A DNA stretch of 64,000 nucleotides from Curtobacterium pusillum (GTDB lineage: Bacteria > Actinomycetota > Actinomycetes > Actinomycetales > Microbacteriaceae), in the NCBI RefSeq assembly GCF_007673235.1, contig NZ_VDZH01000002.1:513652-577651 (forward strand), given 5' to 3'. Below the pieces are notes generated by a model. The model was not told the DNA's origin. It ran no database searches and worked only from the letters and a program-made list of their open reading frames with translations. A program made the position numbers and the translations under genes. Shown piece after piece: positions 1 to 7,555 of the stretch. Each line of letters begins with the position of its first letter. Positions within the stretch are counted from its first letter, which is position 1.

Positions 1-125
1 ACCAGCCCTTCCCGACGTTCCCGCTCTTCGGACCGCGTACGATCGCGGAAGCCCGGTCCTCGATGACGGGGCTCTCCGTCGACCTCACTCCCGAACAGGT
101 GGCATGGCTGGACCTCCGCGACTGA
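1..125 (+). CDS. Aldo/keto reductase, C-terminal end only
   Basis: Only the last 40 codons are inside the window, in the frame starting at base 3 and ending with TGA at 123-125. The tail holds the segment FPLFGPRT, followed by a stretch ending DLTPEQVAWLDL. This matches the C-terminus of NADPH-dependent aldo/keto reductases, where a G-x-R/K motif binds the cofactor phosphate and a 'LTPEQ' helix follows. The LacI-family gene starts inside its last codons, so the two may be coupled. Substrate cannot be judged from this fragment. Confidence 0.7.
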   Translation, partial: QPFPTFPLFGPRTIAEARSSMTGLSVDLTPEQVAWLDLRD

Positions 126-1126
126 CCGACCCGGTCCCCGCCCCCGGCGGCCGGGCGACGATCATCGACGTCGCAGCGGCCGCCGGGGTGTCCCGGCAGA
201 CCGTCACGCGTGCGATGAACGGCATGTCCGGCATCAGCGCGGCGACGAAGCAGCGGGTCCTCGCGGCCGCCGAGCAGCTCGACTACCGGCCGTCCCGGTT
301 CGGTCGCGGCCTCGTCACCGGGGGAGACCACCAGCTGGGCCTGGTCGTCAACGACCTCCGGAACCCGTACACGCCGCAGCTCGCCTCCGCGGTGTTCCGG
401 CTCGCCGCGGAGCAGGGCTGGAACGTGATGCTCGCCGACGTCGACCTCGCGAGCGACGCCGACCGGATGGTGCAGGCCCTCGGCTCCCAGACGGACGTCG
501 TGATCGGGTACCTCGGGTCCCGCCGTGAGCGCTGGAACGACCTGCTCGGCACGGTGCCGATGGTGGAGCTCGACCCCTCCACCGACCCGCCCACGGCGGC
601 CGTCTGGATCGACCCGGCCGACGCGATCGAGGACCTCGCCGACCACCTCGTGGCGACCGGCGTCCGGCACCCCGTGGTCCTCGACAACTCGTCGCCCGAG
701 CACACCAGCGTGCGCGGGGTGCTGATGATGGAGGCACTCCGTCGACGCGGCTACCTGCCGGAGCTGGTGCACGCCCCGCACGGCACGGCCGAGTGCGGCG
801 CGGAGGAGACGACGCGGATCCTCCGGCGCCGACGCCGCGAGGACGCGATCCTGGCGTTCAACGACGTGATGGCGCTCGGCGTGCTGCAGGCCTGCCGACG
901 AGGCGGGGTCGACGTGCCCGGTGACGTCCGGGTGGTCGGCGTGGACGGGCTACCGCTCGGTGGGCTGGTCTCGCCGACGCTCACGACCCTCGCGGTGGAC
1001 CTCGACGCCGTCGCGCGCGAGGCCCTCGGGCTGGCTCTCGGCATGCTCGCCGGTGAGCTCCCTCGCCACGGCGACGCGGTGCAGCGCACCGTGCGCCACC
1101 GCCTGCTCCTGCGCGAGTCGGCCTGA
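104..1126 (+). CDS. LacI-family transcriptional regulator
   Basis: A 340-residue protein with the usual LacI layout. A helix-turn-helix lies at about residues 20-40 (IDVAAAAGVSRQTVTRAMNG), followed by the hinge segment, and a periplasmic-binding-protein-like effector domain runs to the end, including the segment VRVVGVDG near residue 275. Proteins of this family repress sugar or secondary-metabolite genes until an effector binds. The start at 104 overlaps the upstream reductase gene by 22 nt; no better start with a clear Shine-Dalgarno was seen. A long palindrome follows the stop, and an MFS exporter gene lies beyond it, but regulation of either neighbour is inference only. Confidence 0.85.
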   Translation: MAGPPRLTDPVPAPGGRATIIDVAAAAGVSRQTVTRAMNGMSGISAATKQRVLAAAEQLDYRPSRFGRGLVTGGDHQLGLVVNDLRNPYTPQLASAVFRLAAEQGWNVMLADVDLASDADRMVQALGSQTDVVIGYLGSRRERWNDLLGTVPMVELDPSTDPPTAAVWIDPADAIEDLADHLVATGVRHPVVLDNSSPEHTSVRGVLMMEALRRRGYLPELVHAPHGTAECGAEETTRILRRRRREDAILAFNDVMALGVLQACRRGGVDVPGDVRVVGVDGLPLGGLVSPTLTTLAVDLDAVAREALGLALGMLAGELPRHGDAVQRTVRHRLLLRESA

Positions 1127-1160
1127 CGACTGCGGCCCGCCCTGGGCGGGACCGGACAGC

Positions 1161-1202
1161 GGACGGGAGGCACGGTGCGGGCTGGCACCGTGCCTCCCGT
1201 CC
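1161..1202. repeat. Palindromic 3'-end element, copy 1 (terminator-like)
   Basis: Perfect 18-bp stem (1161-1178 with 1185-1202) and a 6-nt loop, placed 34 nt after the LacI stop codon. The core GGAGGCACGGTGC / GCACCGTGCCTCC is shared with copies at 4307, 10886, 16454 and 29190. There is no U-tract after the stem, so it is not a textbook intrinsic terminator, although its position suggests transcription termination or mRNA 3'-end protection. Confidence 0.75.
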
Positions 1203-1208
1203 GCCCTT

Positions 1209-1246
1209 GGTTGCATTTGCAACCATCACCGTCCAGACGGTACACT
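1209..1246 (+). promoter_or_regulatory. Promoter and palindromic operator of the MFS gene
   Basis: A perfect hairpin palindrome GGTTGC-ATTT-GCAACC lies at 1209-1224. Its right half overlaps a possible -35 box TTGCAA (1217-1222), which is 18 bp upstream of a -10 box TACACT (1241-1246). A second small inverted repeat CCGTC-CA-GACGG (1229-1240) fills the spacer. A repressor bound here would block transcription of the exporter gene that starts at 1339. The regulator is not identified; the neighbouring LacI-type protein is one candidate. Confidence 0.5.
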
Positions 1247-1338
1247 AACGGAGTCCTGACGGGACGCGTGCCCACCCCGCGTCCCGTCTCGTCTGTTCCG
1301 CCGTCGACCTGGTCCGGCTCGAAGTCCCTGGAGTCACC

Positions 1339-2862
1339 GTGTCCGCCCTGCTCACCAGCCCCGTCCCCACCCCGGTCGCCGGCAGCCGTACCCGACGGTT
1401 CGCCGCGCTCGCCGTGCTCATGCTCCCCGTCCTGCTCATCTCGGTCGACAACACGATCCTGAGCTTCGCGCTGCCGTCGATCTCGCGCGCGCTGAACCCG
1501 GACGCCACCACGCAGCTCTGGATCGTCGACGCGTACCCGCTGGTGCTCGCCGGACTCCTCGTCGTGATGGGCAGCATCGGCGACCGCATCGGGCGCCGGC
1601 GGATCCTGGTGATCGGTGCGACGGGCTTCGCGGTCTTCTCGGTCGCTGCGGCCTTCGCGACCGACGCCTGGATGCTCGTCGCGGCCCGCATCGTGATGGG
1701 TGTCTTCGGCGCCATGCTCATGCCGGCGACGCTGTCGATCATCCGCAACGTCTTCACGAACGCGGGGGAGCGGCGGATGGCCCTCGCCGTCTGGTCGACG
1801 ATGTTCGCGGCCGGCAACGCCCTCGGCCCGCTCGTCGGCGGCACGCTGCTCGCGCACTTCCACTGGGGTGCGGTGTTCCTCGTCGCGGTGCCCATCCTCG
1901 TCGTCACGCTCGTCGCGGTGCCGTTCTGCGTGCCGGAGTCCCGCGACCCGAACCCCGGCCCAGTCGACGTCCCGAGCATGTTCCTGTCCCTCGGCGCCCT
2001 CGCCCCGACGGCCTGGGCGATCAAGTCGGTCGTGCACCCGGAGGAGCGCGGGTTCGCGATCGCGATGCTCGCGGTCGGCGTGCTCTGCGGGATCGCGTTC
2101 GTGCGCCGACAGCTCCGCTCGCGCACCCCGATGCTCGACCTCCGGCTGTTCCGCAGCACCGCGTTCACCGGCAGTGTCCTGATGAACATGGCGGCGATGT
2201 TCTCGCTCACCGGGTTCCTGTTCTTCATCGCGCAGCACCTGCAGCTCGTCGCCGGGCTCGACCCGTTCACGTCCGGCATCGTGCTCGTGCCGGGGTCGGT
2301 GCTGACGATCGTCGCCGGACTCGTCGTCGTGCCGATCGTCGCCCGGGTCGCTCCGCGCTGGGTCGTCGCCGTCGCCCTGCTGTTCTCGGCCGCCGCGTAC
2401 GCGATGGTCGCGGTGCTCGGCCACGATGCCTCGATCGTGGCGCTGGCGTTCGCGTTCGTGCTGCTCGGCATCGGGATCGGCGCGTCCGAGACCGTGACGA
2501 ACGACCTCATCATCTCGACGGCGCCGGCGGACAAGGCCGGTGCGGCGTCGGCGATGTCGGAGACCGCGTACGAGATCGGTGCGGTGCTCGGCACGGCGGT
2601 CCTCGGCACGATCCTGGCGACCGCGTACCGGGCGCACGTCGTGGTGCCCGGCGGCCTGAGCTCGTCGGCCCACACCGCGGCCCAGGAGACCCTCGGCGGC
2701 GCGGTGTCGGCGGCGACCTCGCTCGGCGGGTCGGCCGGGCAGGCGCTGCTCGAGTCGGCACGGGCGGCGTTCGACTCCGGCGTGACGATCACGGCGGGGG
2801 TCGCTGCGCTCCTCATGGTCGTAGCCGCGGCCGGCTCCGTCGTGATGCTGAAGCGCCGGTAG
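1339..2862 (+). CDS. MFS multidrug-type transporter, DHA2 (EmrB/QacA) family
   Basis: A 507-residue integral membrane protein, the length expected for 14-TM drug:H+ antiporters. The first helix carries the segment SVDNTILSFALPSI, matching the 'D-x-T-I-V-N-x-A-L-P' motif that marks the DHA2 family, and the loop between TM2 and TM3 has GDRIGRRR (motif A). The predicted role is proton-driven export of hydrophobic or cationic compounds across the cytoplasmic membrane. It starts with GTG at 1339, about 90 nt after a likely promoter. It is monocistronic, followed by a long inverted repeat at 2878-2940. The substrate is unknown. Confidence 0.85.
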   Translation: MSALLTSPVPTPVAGSRTRRFAALAVLMLPVLLISVDNTILSFALPSISRALNPDATTQLWIVDAYPLVLAGLLVVMGSIGDRIGRRRILVIGATGFAVFSVAAAFATDAWMLVAARIVMGVFGAMLMPATLSIIRNVFTNAGERRMALAVWSTMFAAGNALGPLVGGTLLAHFHWGAVFLVAVPILVVTLVAVPFCVPESRDPNPGPVDVPSMFLSLGALAPTAWAIKSVVHPEERGFAIAMLAVGVLCGIAFVRRQLRSRTPMLDLRLFRSTAFTGSVLMNMAAMFSLTGFLFFIAQHLQLVAGLDPFTSGIVLVPGSVLTIVAGLVVVPIVARVAPRWVVAVALLFSAAAYAMVAVLGHDASIVALAFAFVLLGIGIGASETVTNDLIISTAPADKAGAASAMSETAYEIGAVLGTAVLGTILATAYRAHVVVPGGLSSSAHTAAQETLGGAVSAATSLGGSAGQALLESARAAFDSGVTITAGVAALLMVVAAAGSVVMLKRR

Positions 2863-2877
2863 CGCGCGGCCCTCGTT

Positions 2878-2940
2878 CGTCGAGTGAGCAGGAATCGTCG
2901 AGTCGCCGTCGAGCTCCAGACGATTCCTGCTCACCCGACG
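2878..2940. terminator. Long inverted repeat after the MFS gene
   Basis: Arms 2878-2899 and 2919-2940 pair over 22 positions with one mismatch; the inner 16 bp (GTGAGCAGGAATCGTC with its complement) are perfect and the loop is 19 nt. It lies 16 nt after the stop at 2862. It probably ends the transcript, but there is no U-run, so a role as a protein-binding site or processing signal remains possible. Confidence 0.5.
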
Positions 2941-3011
2941 TCCGACCAGCTCACAGCGGACGTCACACGGGGTCACACGGCGCGCCCGGGATCGGTCGAA
3001 CCTGGGAATCG

Positions 3012-3042
3012 TTGACCTCAACCATGGTTGAGGTCCTACGTT
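3012..3042 (+). promoter_or_regulatory. MerR-type promoter and operator of the flavin reductase-sodA unit
   Basis: A perfect 22-bp palindrome (3014-3035; half-site GACCTCAACCA) lies between a -35 box TTGACC (3012-3017) and a weak -10 box TACGTT (3037-3042). The spacer is 19 bp. An over-long 19-20 bp spacer filled by a palindrome is the hallmark of promoters activated by MerR-family proteins, and CCTCAA...TTGAGG half-sites resemble those of SoxR-like members. The cognate regulator is not adjacent; the MerR gene at 22467 has a different operator. Confidence 0.6.
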
Positions 3043-3098
3043 GGGACATGGCCGCGGAGCCGCGGCCCTCCCCATCCGAAGGAACGACCACGACTCCC

Positions 3099-3608
3099 AT
3101 GCCCGACGAAGCACCGGCGACCATCGCGGACGCGTACAAGTCCGCCTTCCGCGGGCACCCTGCCGGTGTCGCCGTCATCACGGCCGACGGCCCCGACGGT
3201 CCGACCGGCCTCACCGCGTCGAGCGTCGCCAGCGTCGCGGTCGACCCGCCCGTCCTCGTCTTCTCGCTGTCCACCAACTCCGGTTCCGCCGGCGTCGTCC
3301 TCGGAGCACCGATCTTCGTCGTGCACCTGGTCGACTCCCTCGGCGTCGACCTCGCGAAGCGCTTCGCGGCGACCGGCAGCCCCGCGGCGGACGATCCGAT
3401 CTGGGGGACGCTGCCCTCCGGTGACCGCTACCTACCGAGTGCCGCGAGCGCTCTGCGCTGCCGACCCCTGTCGACCACACCGATCGGCTCGTCCACCGTG
3501 GTCGTGGCGGAGGTCCTCGACATCGTCGTCGGCCTCGAACGCGGGGAGCCGCTGGTCTACCACAACCGGGAATTCCACTCCCTCACCGATCGTTCCCGGC
3601 TCTCGTGA
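3099..3608 (+). CDS. Flavin reductase-like, FMN-binding split-barrel protein
   Basis: About 169 residues with the split-barrel flavin reductase pattern: YKSAFRGHPAGVAVITA near the N-terminus, then GLTASSVASVAVDPPVLVFSLS, which forms the FMN pocket. Family members reduce FMN with NAD(P)H or serve as partner reductases of two-component monooxygenases. The ATG at 3099 is preferred because the conserved region begins just after it and GAAGGAA lies 14 nt upstream. An in-frame ATG at 3048, about where transcription should start from the MerR-type promoter, would give a leaderless form 17 residues longer. It is followed after 44 nt by sodA, so the pair is probably one oxidative-stress unit. Confidence 0.8.
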   Translation: MPDEAPATIADAYKSAFRGHPAGVAVITADGPDGPTGLTASSVASVAVDPPVLVFSLSTNSGSAGVVLGAPIFVVHLVDSLGVDLAKRFAATGSPAADDPIWGTLPSGDRYLPSAASALRCRPLSTTPIGSSTVVVAEVLDIVVGLERGEPLVYHNREFHSLTDRSRLS

Positions 3609-3652
3609 GCCGCGGAGCACCATCCGCCAACCACTGATCGAAAGGAACTCAC

Positions 3653-4267
3653 ATGGCTGAGTACACCCTGCCGGAGCTGCCGTACGACTACGCCGCACTC
3701 GAGCCGCACATCAGCGGCAAGATCATGCAGCTGCACCACGACAAGCACCACCAGACCTACGTGACGGGCGCGAACACCGCGCTCGAGCAGCTCGCCGAGG
3801 CCCGCGAGTCCGGCAACCTGGCCAACGTCAACAAGCTCGAGAAGGACCTCGCGTTCAACCTCGGTGGCCACGTCAACCACTCGATCTTCTGGACGAACCT
3901 CGGCCCGGACACGAAGGTCCCGGAGGGCGAGCTCGCCGCCGCGATCGACGAGTTCTTCGGCTCGTTCGAGAAGTTCCAGGCCCAGTTCACCGCCGTCGCC
4001 ACGGGCATCCAGGGCTCCGGCTGGTCCGTCCTCGCCTGGGACACCGTGGGCCAGAAGCTCACCACGTTCCAGCTGTTCGACCAGCAGGCCAACGTGCCGT
4101 TCGGTCTCGTGCCGATCTTCATGCTCGACATGTGGGAGCACGCCTTCTACCTCGACTACCTCAACGTCAAGGCGGACTACGTCAAGGCCGTGTGGAACAT
4201 CGTCGACTGGGAGAACGTCGCCGCTCGCTTCGCGAACGCGAAGTCGCAGCGCTTCGTCACGCTCTGA
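3653..4267 (+). CDS. sodA: Superoxide dismutase, Fe/Mn family
   Basis: A 204-residue cytoplasmic enzyme converting superoxide to hydrogen peroxide and oxygen. All four metal ligands are visible: His28 (in LHHDKHH), His76 (in NHSIFW), Asp159 and His163 (in DMWEHAFY). The length and the N-terminal [16 protein letters not shown] are typical of the family. [10 protein letters not shown] is in the usual place; whether manganese or iron is used cannot be told here. A good ribosome site GAAAGGA precedes the ATG. No separate promoter was seen in the 44 nt after the flavin reductase gene, so co-transcription from the MerR-type promoter is likely. Confidence 0.95.
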   Translation: MAEYTLPELPYDYAALEPHISGKIMQLHHDKHHQTYVTGANTALEQLAEARESGNLANVNKLEKDLAFNLGGHVNHSIFWTNLGPDTKVPEGELAAAIDEFFGSFEKFQAQFTAVATGIQGSGWSVLAWDTVGQKLTTFQLFDQQANVPFGLVPIFMLDMWEHAFYLDYLNVKADYVKAVWNIVDWENVAARFANAKSQRFVTL

Positions 4268-4306
4268 CGCACACGCAGCGGGTCACCTTCGTGTGGTGAC
4301 CGACTG

Positions 4307-4352
4307 ACGAACGGGAGGCACGGTGCCAGCTGGCACCGTGCCTCCCGTTCGT
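4307..4352. repeat. Palindromic 3'-end element, copy 2 (46-bp perfect palindrome)
   Basis: A perfect palindrome with 23-bp arms and no unpaired centre (…GGTGCCAG|CTGGCACC…), lying between the convergent sodA and TetR genes, 40 nt after one stop and 14 nt after the other. It is the longest and cleanest copy of the family found at 1161, 10886, 16454 and 29190. It probably acts as a terminator for both strands. Confidence 0.8.
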
Positions 4353-4365
4353 GTCGGGTGGCGAC

Positions 4366-4941
4366 TCAAGCAGCAGCGAACTGCACGCCGGAGACGAGCT
4401 TGTGCGCGATCGTGCGGAGCGCGGTGTCGGTGTCGGTGTGCTCGCGGTCGAGGATGCTGCCCCACTGCGCCCCCCGGGCCGCGAGGACGGCGCCCTGCGC
4501 CGCGCGGTCGGCGTCCGTCTCGCGGTAGCCGTGCGCGCGGCACCACGCGGCGATCGCGGCGATCTGCTCACGGTGGAAGGCGCGCTCGCGGTCGCGACCG
4601 TCGAGCGACTCCACCGCACCGAGCTCGAAGGTGAGCCGGGCTGCGAGGGAGCGCTCGGGGTCGTCGAGCCCGCCGAACACGGCGATGAGGTACTCGGCCA
4701 GAGCGACGTCGTCGGCGTCTGGTTCCAGCGTCGCGGTCGAGACGGCTTGGGCGAGGTGCTCCACCACGGCGTCGATGAGGGCGTCCCGCGTGCCGAAGTG
4801 GTAGACGATCGGGTACGCGCTCGTGCCGAGCACCCGTCCGAGGCTGCGGACGGAGACGTCCTCGAGCTTGGTGCCCTGGAGGTGCTGGGCCACCTTCACG
4901 ATGATCGCGGGCTTGAGGGTGGGGTCGGGCTTCCGGGGCAT
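4366..4941 (-). CDS. TetR-family transcriptional regulator
   Basis: A 191-residue protein with an N-terminal TetR helix-turn-helix at about residues 28-57 (SVRSLGRVLGTSAYPIVYHFGTRDALIDAVV) and an all-helical effector domain. It is read away from the PfkB kinase gene at 5103; the 160-nt intergenic region holds an AT-rich patch (4980-5002) where its own promoter probably lies. No clear palindromic operator was resolved. Effector and targets are unknown. Confidence 0.85.
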   Translation of the reverse strand: MPRKPDPTLKPAIIVKVAQHLQGTKLEDVSVRSLGRVLGTSAYPIVYHFGTRDALIDAVVEHLAQAVSTATLEPDADDVALAEYLIAVFGGLDDPERSLAARLTFELGAVESLDGRDRERAFHREQIAAIAAWCRAHGYRETDADRAAQGAVLAARGAQWGSILDREHTDTDTALRTIAHKLVSGVQFAAA

Positions 4942-5102
4942 GGTGTCTCCAGCGGGTCGTGGGCGGTGCTCGACCGTTCACATACGATCATTGAGTATAT
5001 TACCGGCTCGTGGTCGAGAACGCCAGGGGAGTCCCGTGCGCGTGTGAGCCTCCGTGCCGGCTTGAAACCGAGTTCTGCTCGTTTCCACGTAGGATGGGCG
5101 GG

Positions 5103-6077
5103 ATGTCCATGTCGTCCGAGCGCCCCGAGGCCCCGTCGCGTCCCGGCGCGCCCCGCGCCGGACGGGCGGTCGCAGGCCGGCGTCGCGGGGCGGGGAAGCG
5201 CTTCCTCGTCGTCGGGGACGTGCTCGACGGTGTCCTGGTGCAGACGACGGCCACGGTGCTGGGCGACCACGACCCGGCAGCCGTGATCCGGCACCGGCCC
5301 ACGGGCGCCGCCGGGAACACGGCGACCTGGCTCGGATGGCTCGGCGCGGAGGTTGACCTCGTCGCCCGGGTCGGTGTCGACGACGTCTACCGGCACGAAC
5401 GCGCCCTCGCCGACGCCGGGGTGCGGGCGCACATCCGGTACGACGCGCGGTCCGCCACCGGGGCGGTCGTGTCCGTCCGCAACGGAGACCGCAGGACGGC
5501 GATGTCCGACCCGGCCGCCAGCGGCGTGCTCTCCGAGGACGACCTGCCGCCCGACCTGACCGGACGCGCGGACATCGTGCACCTCACCGGCGCGGCCATG
5601 CTCGGCGGCGGCGGGGCAGCTCGCATCGCGTCCCTGGTCGAGCGTGCGCACACCGGGCCGGCCCGGGTCGCCCTCGACCCGTCGTCCACGGCGATCGTCC
5701 ACGCGATCGGTGCCGCCGAGTTCCTGGAGGCGCTCGAGGGCGTCGACGTCCTGTTCCCGAGCGAGCAGGAGGCCCTCGCGCTGACCGGGACGTCCTCGGT
5801 GGCGGCGGCGATGCCCCTCCTGACCGCCAGGGTGCCGCTCGTCGTCGTGACGATGGGCCACGACGGGGTGCTCCTCGGACGCCCGGGGCGCAGCCCGCAG
5901 CGTGTGCCGATCACGCCGGCGACGGTCGTCGACACCCTCGGGGCCGGTGACGCCTTCGCCGCCGGGTTCCTGCGGGCATGGGCGACCGATCCGGTGCGCG
6001 TCGGAGCTGCCGCGCGCGAGGGCACCCGGGTCGCGGCACGGGCACTCGGGTTCGTGGGCGGACGACCGCCGGTCTGA
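5103..6077 (+). CDS. PfkB-family carbohydrate kinase
   Basis: About 324 residues of the ribokinase/PfkB fold. The N-terminal half has GAAGNTATWLGWLGAEVDLV, matching the substrate-binding G-G-x-x-x-N-x-A region. The C-terminal signature DTLGAGDAFAAGFL contains the catalytic Asp and the anion hole. The family phosphorylates sugars or nucleosides with ATP. The ATG at 5103 is chosen because a -10 box TAGGAT (5090-5095) sits 7 nt before it, giving a leaderless mRNA; other in-frame ATGs are at 5094 and 5109. An imperfect inverted repeat GAAACCGAG...CTCGTTTC (about 5064-5085) upstream may be an operator. The substrate cannot be assigned. Confidence 0.85.
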   Translation: MSMSSERPEAPSRPGAPRAGRAVAGRRRGAGKRFLVVGDVLDGVLVQTTATVLGDHDPAAVIRHRPTGAAGNTATWLGWLGAEVDLVARVGVDDVYRHERALADAGVRAHIRYDARSATGAVVSVRNGDRRTAMSDPAASGVLSEDDLPPDLTGRADIVHLTGAAMLGGGGAARIASLVERAHTGPARVALDPSSTAIVHAIGAAEFLEALEGVDVLFPSEQEALALTGTSSVAAAMPLLTARVPLVVVTMGHDGVLLGRPGRSPQRVPITPATVVDTLGAGDAFAAGFLRAWATDPVRVGAAAREGTRVAARALGFVGGRPPV

Positions 6078-6103
6078 CGAGGCCCGTCAGTGCTCGCTCG
6101 GGG

Positions 6104-7555
6104 TCAGCGCTCGCTGGGCTCGGCCGTCACGGTCAGGGTCTGGACGAGTCCGGTGGCGAGGGGCGCGAGGCGGATCTCGACGCGGAGCCGTCCGGTGGTC
6201 CCGGGGAGCCACCACCGCAGGTGCGACGGTGCCGTCGACGACTCCTCCACCGGATCCGAGGACACGTCGGCGCCGACGGCGGCGACCGCCGTGGCGATCG
6301 CGCGACGCCGACGCTCGTACGGGACGTCCATGGCGACGTTCGGTGTGCAGATCGCGTCCGCAAGGTCGTCGCTCCAGTCGGCCAGGAGGCGCGTCACGGC
6401 TCCCTGCGCCGCCCGCGTCGCGGCCGTGGTTCGTCCAGTGCCCGGGCGCGCGCCCGCGGTCACGGTTCCGGACTCGCCAGCGTTCGCGTTCGCGTTCGCG
6501 AGGACGATGTCGAGCGCGCGGTCCGCTGCCGCGGAGACCTTCGCCTGCGTGGCGTTCTCGAAGGCGACGACTCCGAGGCCGTCCCGCACGGACCACCGCA
6601 TGTGCGCGGAGAACCCCGGGTAGCCGCCGGAGTGCGACGAGAGTTCACCGAACCGGGGGTCCTGCTCGACGAAGAGCCCGAAGCCGTACGCCGTGGGCCG
6701 GAGCGACGTCGGCACGACCGAGGCGGGCACGACGCGCATCGCCTGTTGCATGAGTCGTCGGTCGGCCGGTGTGACCGGACCCGGCTCGGGTGCGTCCGTG
6801 AAGGCCGATGCCAGGTGTGTGGCCCACCGGGCGAGGTCCGCCACGGTCGAGAACAGGCCACCGATCGACGAGAAGGCGCCGGGACCGGTCGTCGGCAGGG
6901 GCTCCCAGTCGCCGGCGTGCGGGCGGACCCCGGTCACCACGAAGCCGCGCGACTCGGCGGCGCTGAACACCGTGTCGTCGAGCCCCAGCGGGCGGAGCAC
7001 CCGGTCGGCCGCCACCTGCGGGTACGGTGCCCCGGCCACGACCGAGATCACCCGGCCGAGCAGCGCGTAGCCGGTGTTCGAGTAGGCGAACCGTGTTCCC
7101 GGGACCGAGTCGAAGAGCAGCCCGTCGCGCAGGACCGCGTCGAACTCGGCGTCGGAGAGCGACTCCTGCCGGTCCGCCCACGGGTCGTCGGTGGGGAAGC
7201 CGCCCGCCATCGTGAGCAGCATGCGCAGGGTCGGCACGGGGGAGTCCGGGGTGGGGAGGGCGACCGCCGAGAACGCCGGCACGAGATCCGTCACCGGGGC
7301 ATCGAGCGAGACGAGCCCGTCCGCCACGAGGGCGAGGAGGGTCGCGGCCGTCACGCTCTTCGTGCACGAGGCGATCCGGTACACGGTGTCGGCATCCGGG
7401 ACCGAACCGTCGCCTCGGTCACCGTGTCCGCCGGAGGCGACGAGCCCGGTCCGGTCGAACACGCCCCAGACGCTGCTCGGGGCGGTGCGGCGCTCCACCC
7501 GGTCCTGGAACACGGCATCGACCTCGGCGACGGTGCCCGTGTCGATCCCCGTCAC
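6104..7555 (-). CDS. Serine hydrolase, beta-lactamase/esterase (class C-like) family
   Basis: About 483 residues. The nucleophile motif S-x-x-K is seen as SCTK (IASCTKSVTAATLL), the second motif Y-x-N as YSNTGYALLG, and a third segment HSGGYPGFS takes the place of the KTG box. This is the active-site set of beta-lactamase-related serine hydrolases (EstB, penicillin-binding-like peptidases), so it is an esterase, peptidase or amidase rather than a proven beta-lactamase. No signal peptide is seen. The GTG start at 7555 overlaps the photolyase stop by 4 nt (GTGA), indicating translational coupling. The C-terminal ~130 residues are a less conserved lipocalin-like extension. Confidence 0.8.
   Translation of the reverse strand: MTGIDTGTVAEVDAVFQDRVERRTAPSSVWGVFDRTGLVASGGHGDRGDGSVPDADTVYRIASCTKSVTAATLLALVADGLVSLDAPVTDLVPAFSAVALPTPDSPVPTLRMLLTMAGGFPTDDPWADRQESLSDAEFDAVLRDGLLFDSVPGTRFAYSNTGYALLGRVISVVAGAPYPQVAADRVLRPLGLDDTVFSAAESRGFVVTGVRPHAGDWEPLPTTGPGAFSSIGGLFSTVADLARWATHLASAFTDAPEPGPVTPADRRLMQQAMRVVPASVVPTSLRPTAYGFGLFVEQDPRFGELSSHSGGYPGFSAHMRWSVRDGLGVVAFENATQAKVSAAADRALDIVLANANANAGESGTVTAGARPGTGRTTAATRAAQGAVTRLLADWSDDLADAICTPNVAMDVPYERRRRAIATAVAAVGADVSSDPVEESSTAPSHLRWWLPGTTGRLRVEIRLAPLATGLVQTLTVTAEPSER

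Noticed and set aside
751-3114. A 787-codon reverse-strand open frame across the LacI and MFS genes
   Set aside because: Low-complexity Arg/Asp/Glu composition; it lies antisense to a genuine MFS transporter and has no ribosome site.
6104-7555. Calling the serine hydrolase a resistance beta-lactamase
   Set aside because: It lacks a signal peptide and a KTG box, and the third motif is HSGG; the family includes many esterases and peptidases.
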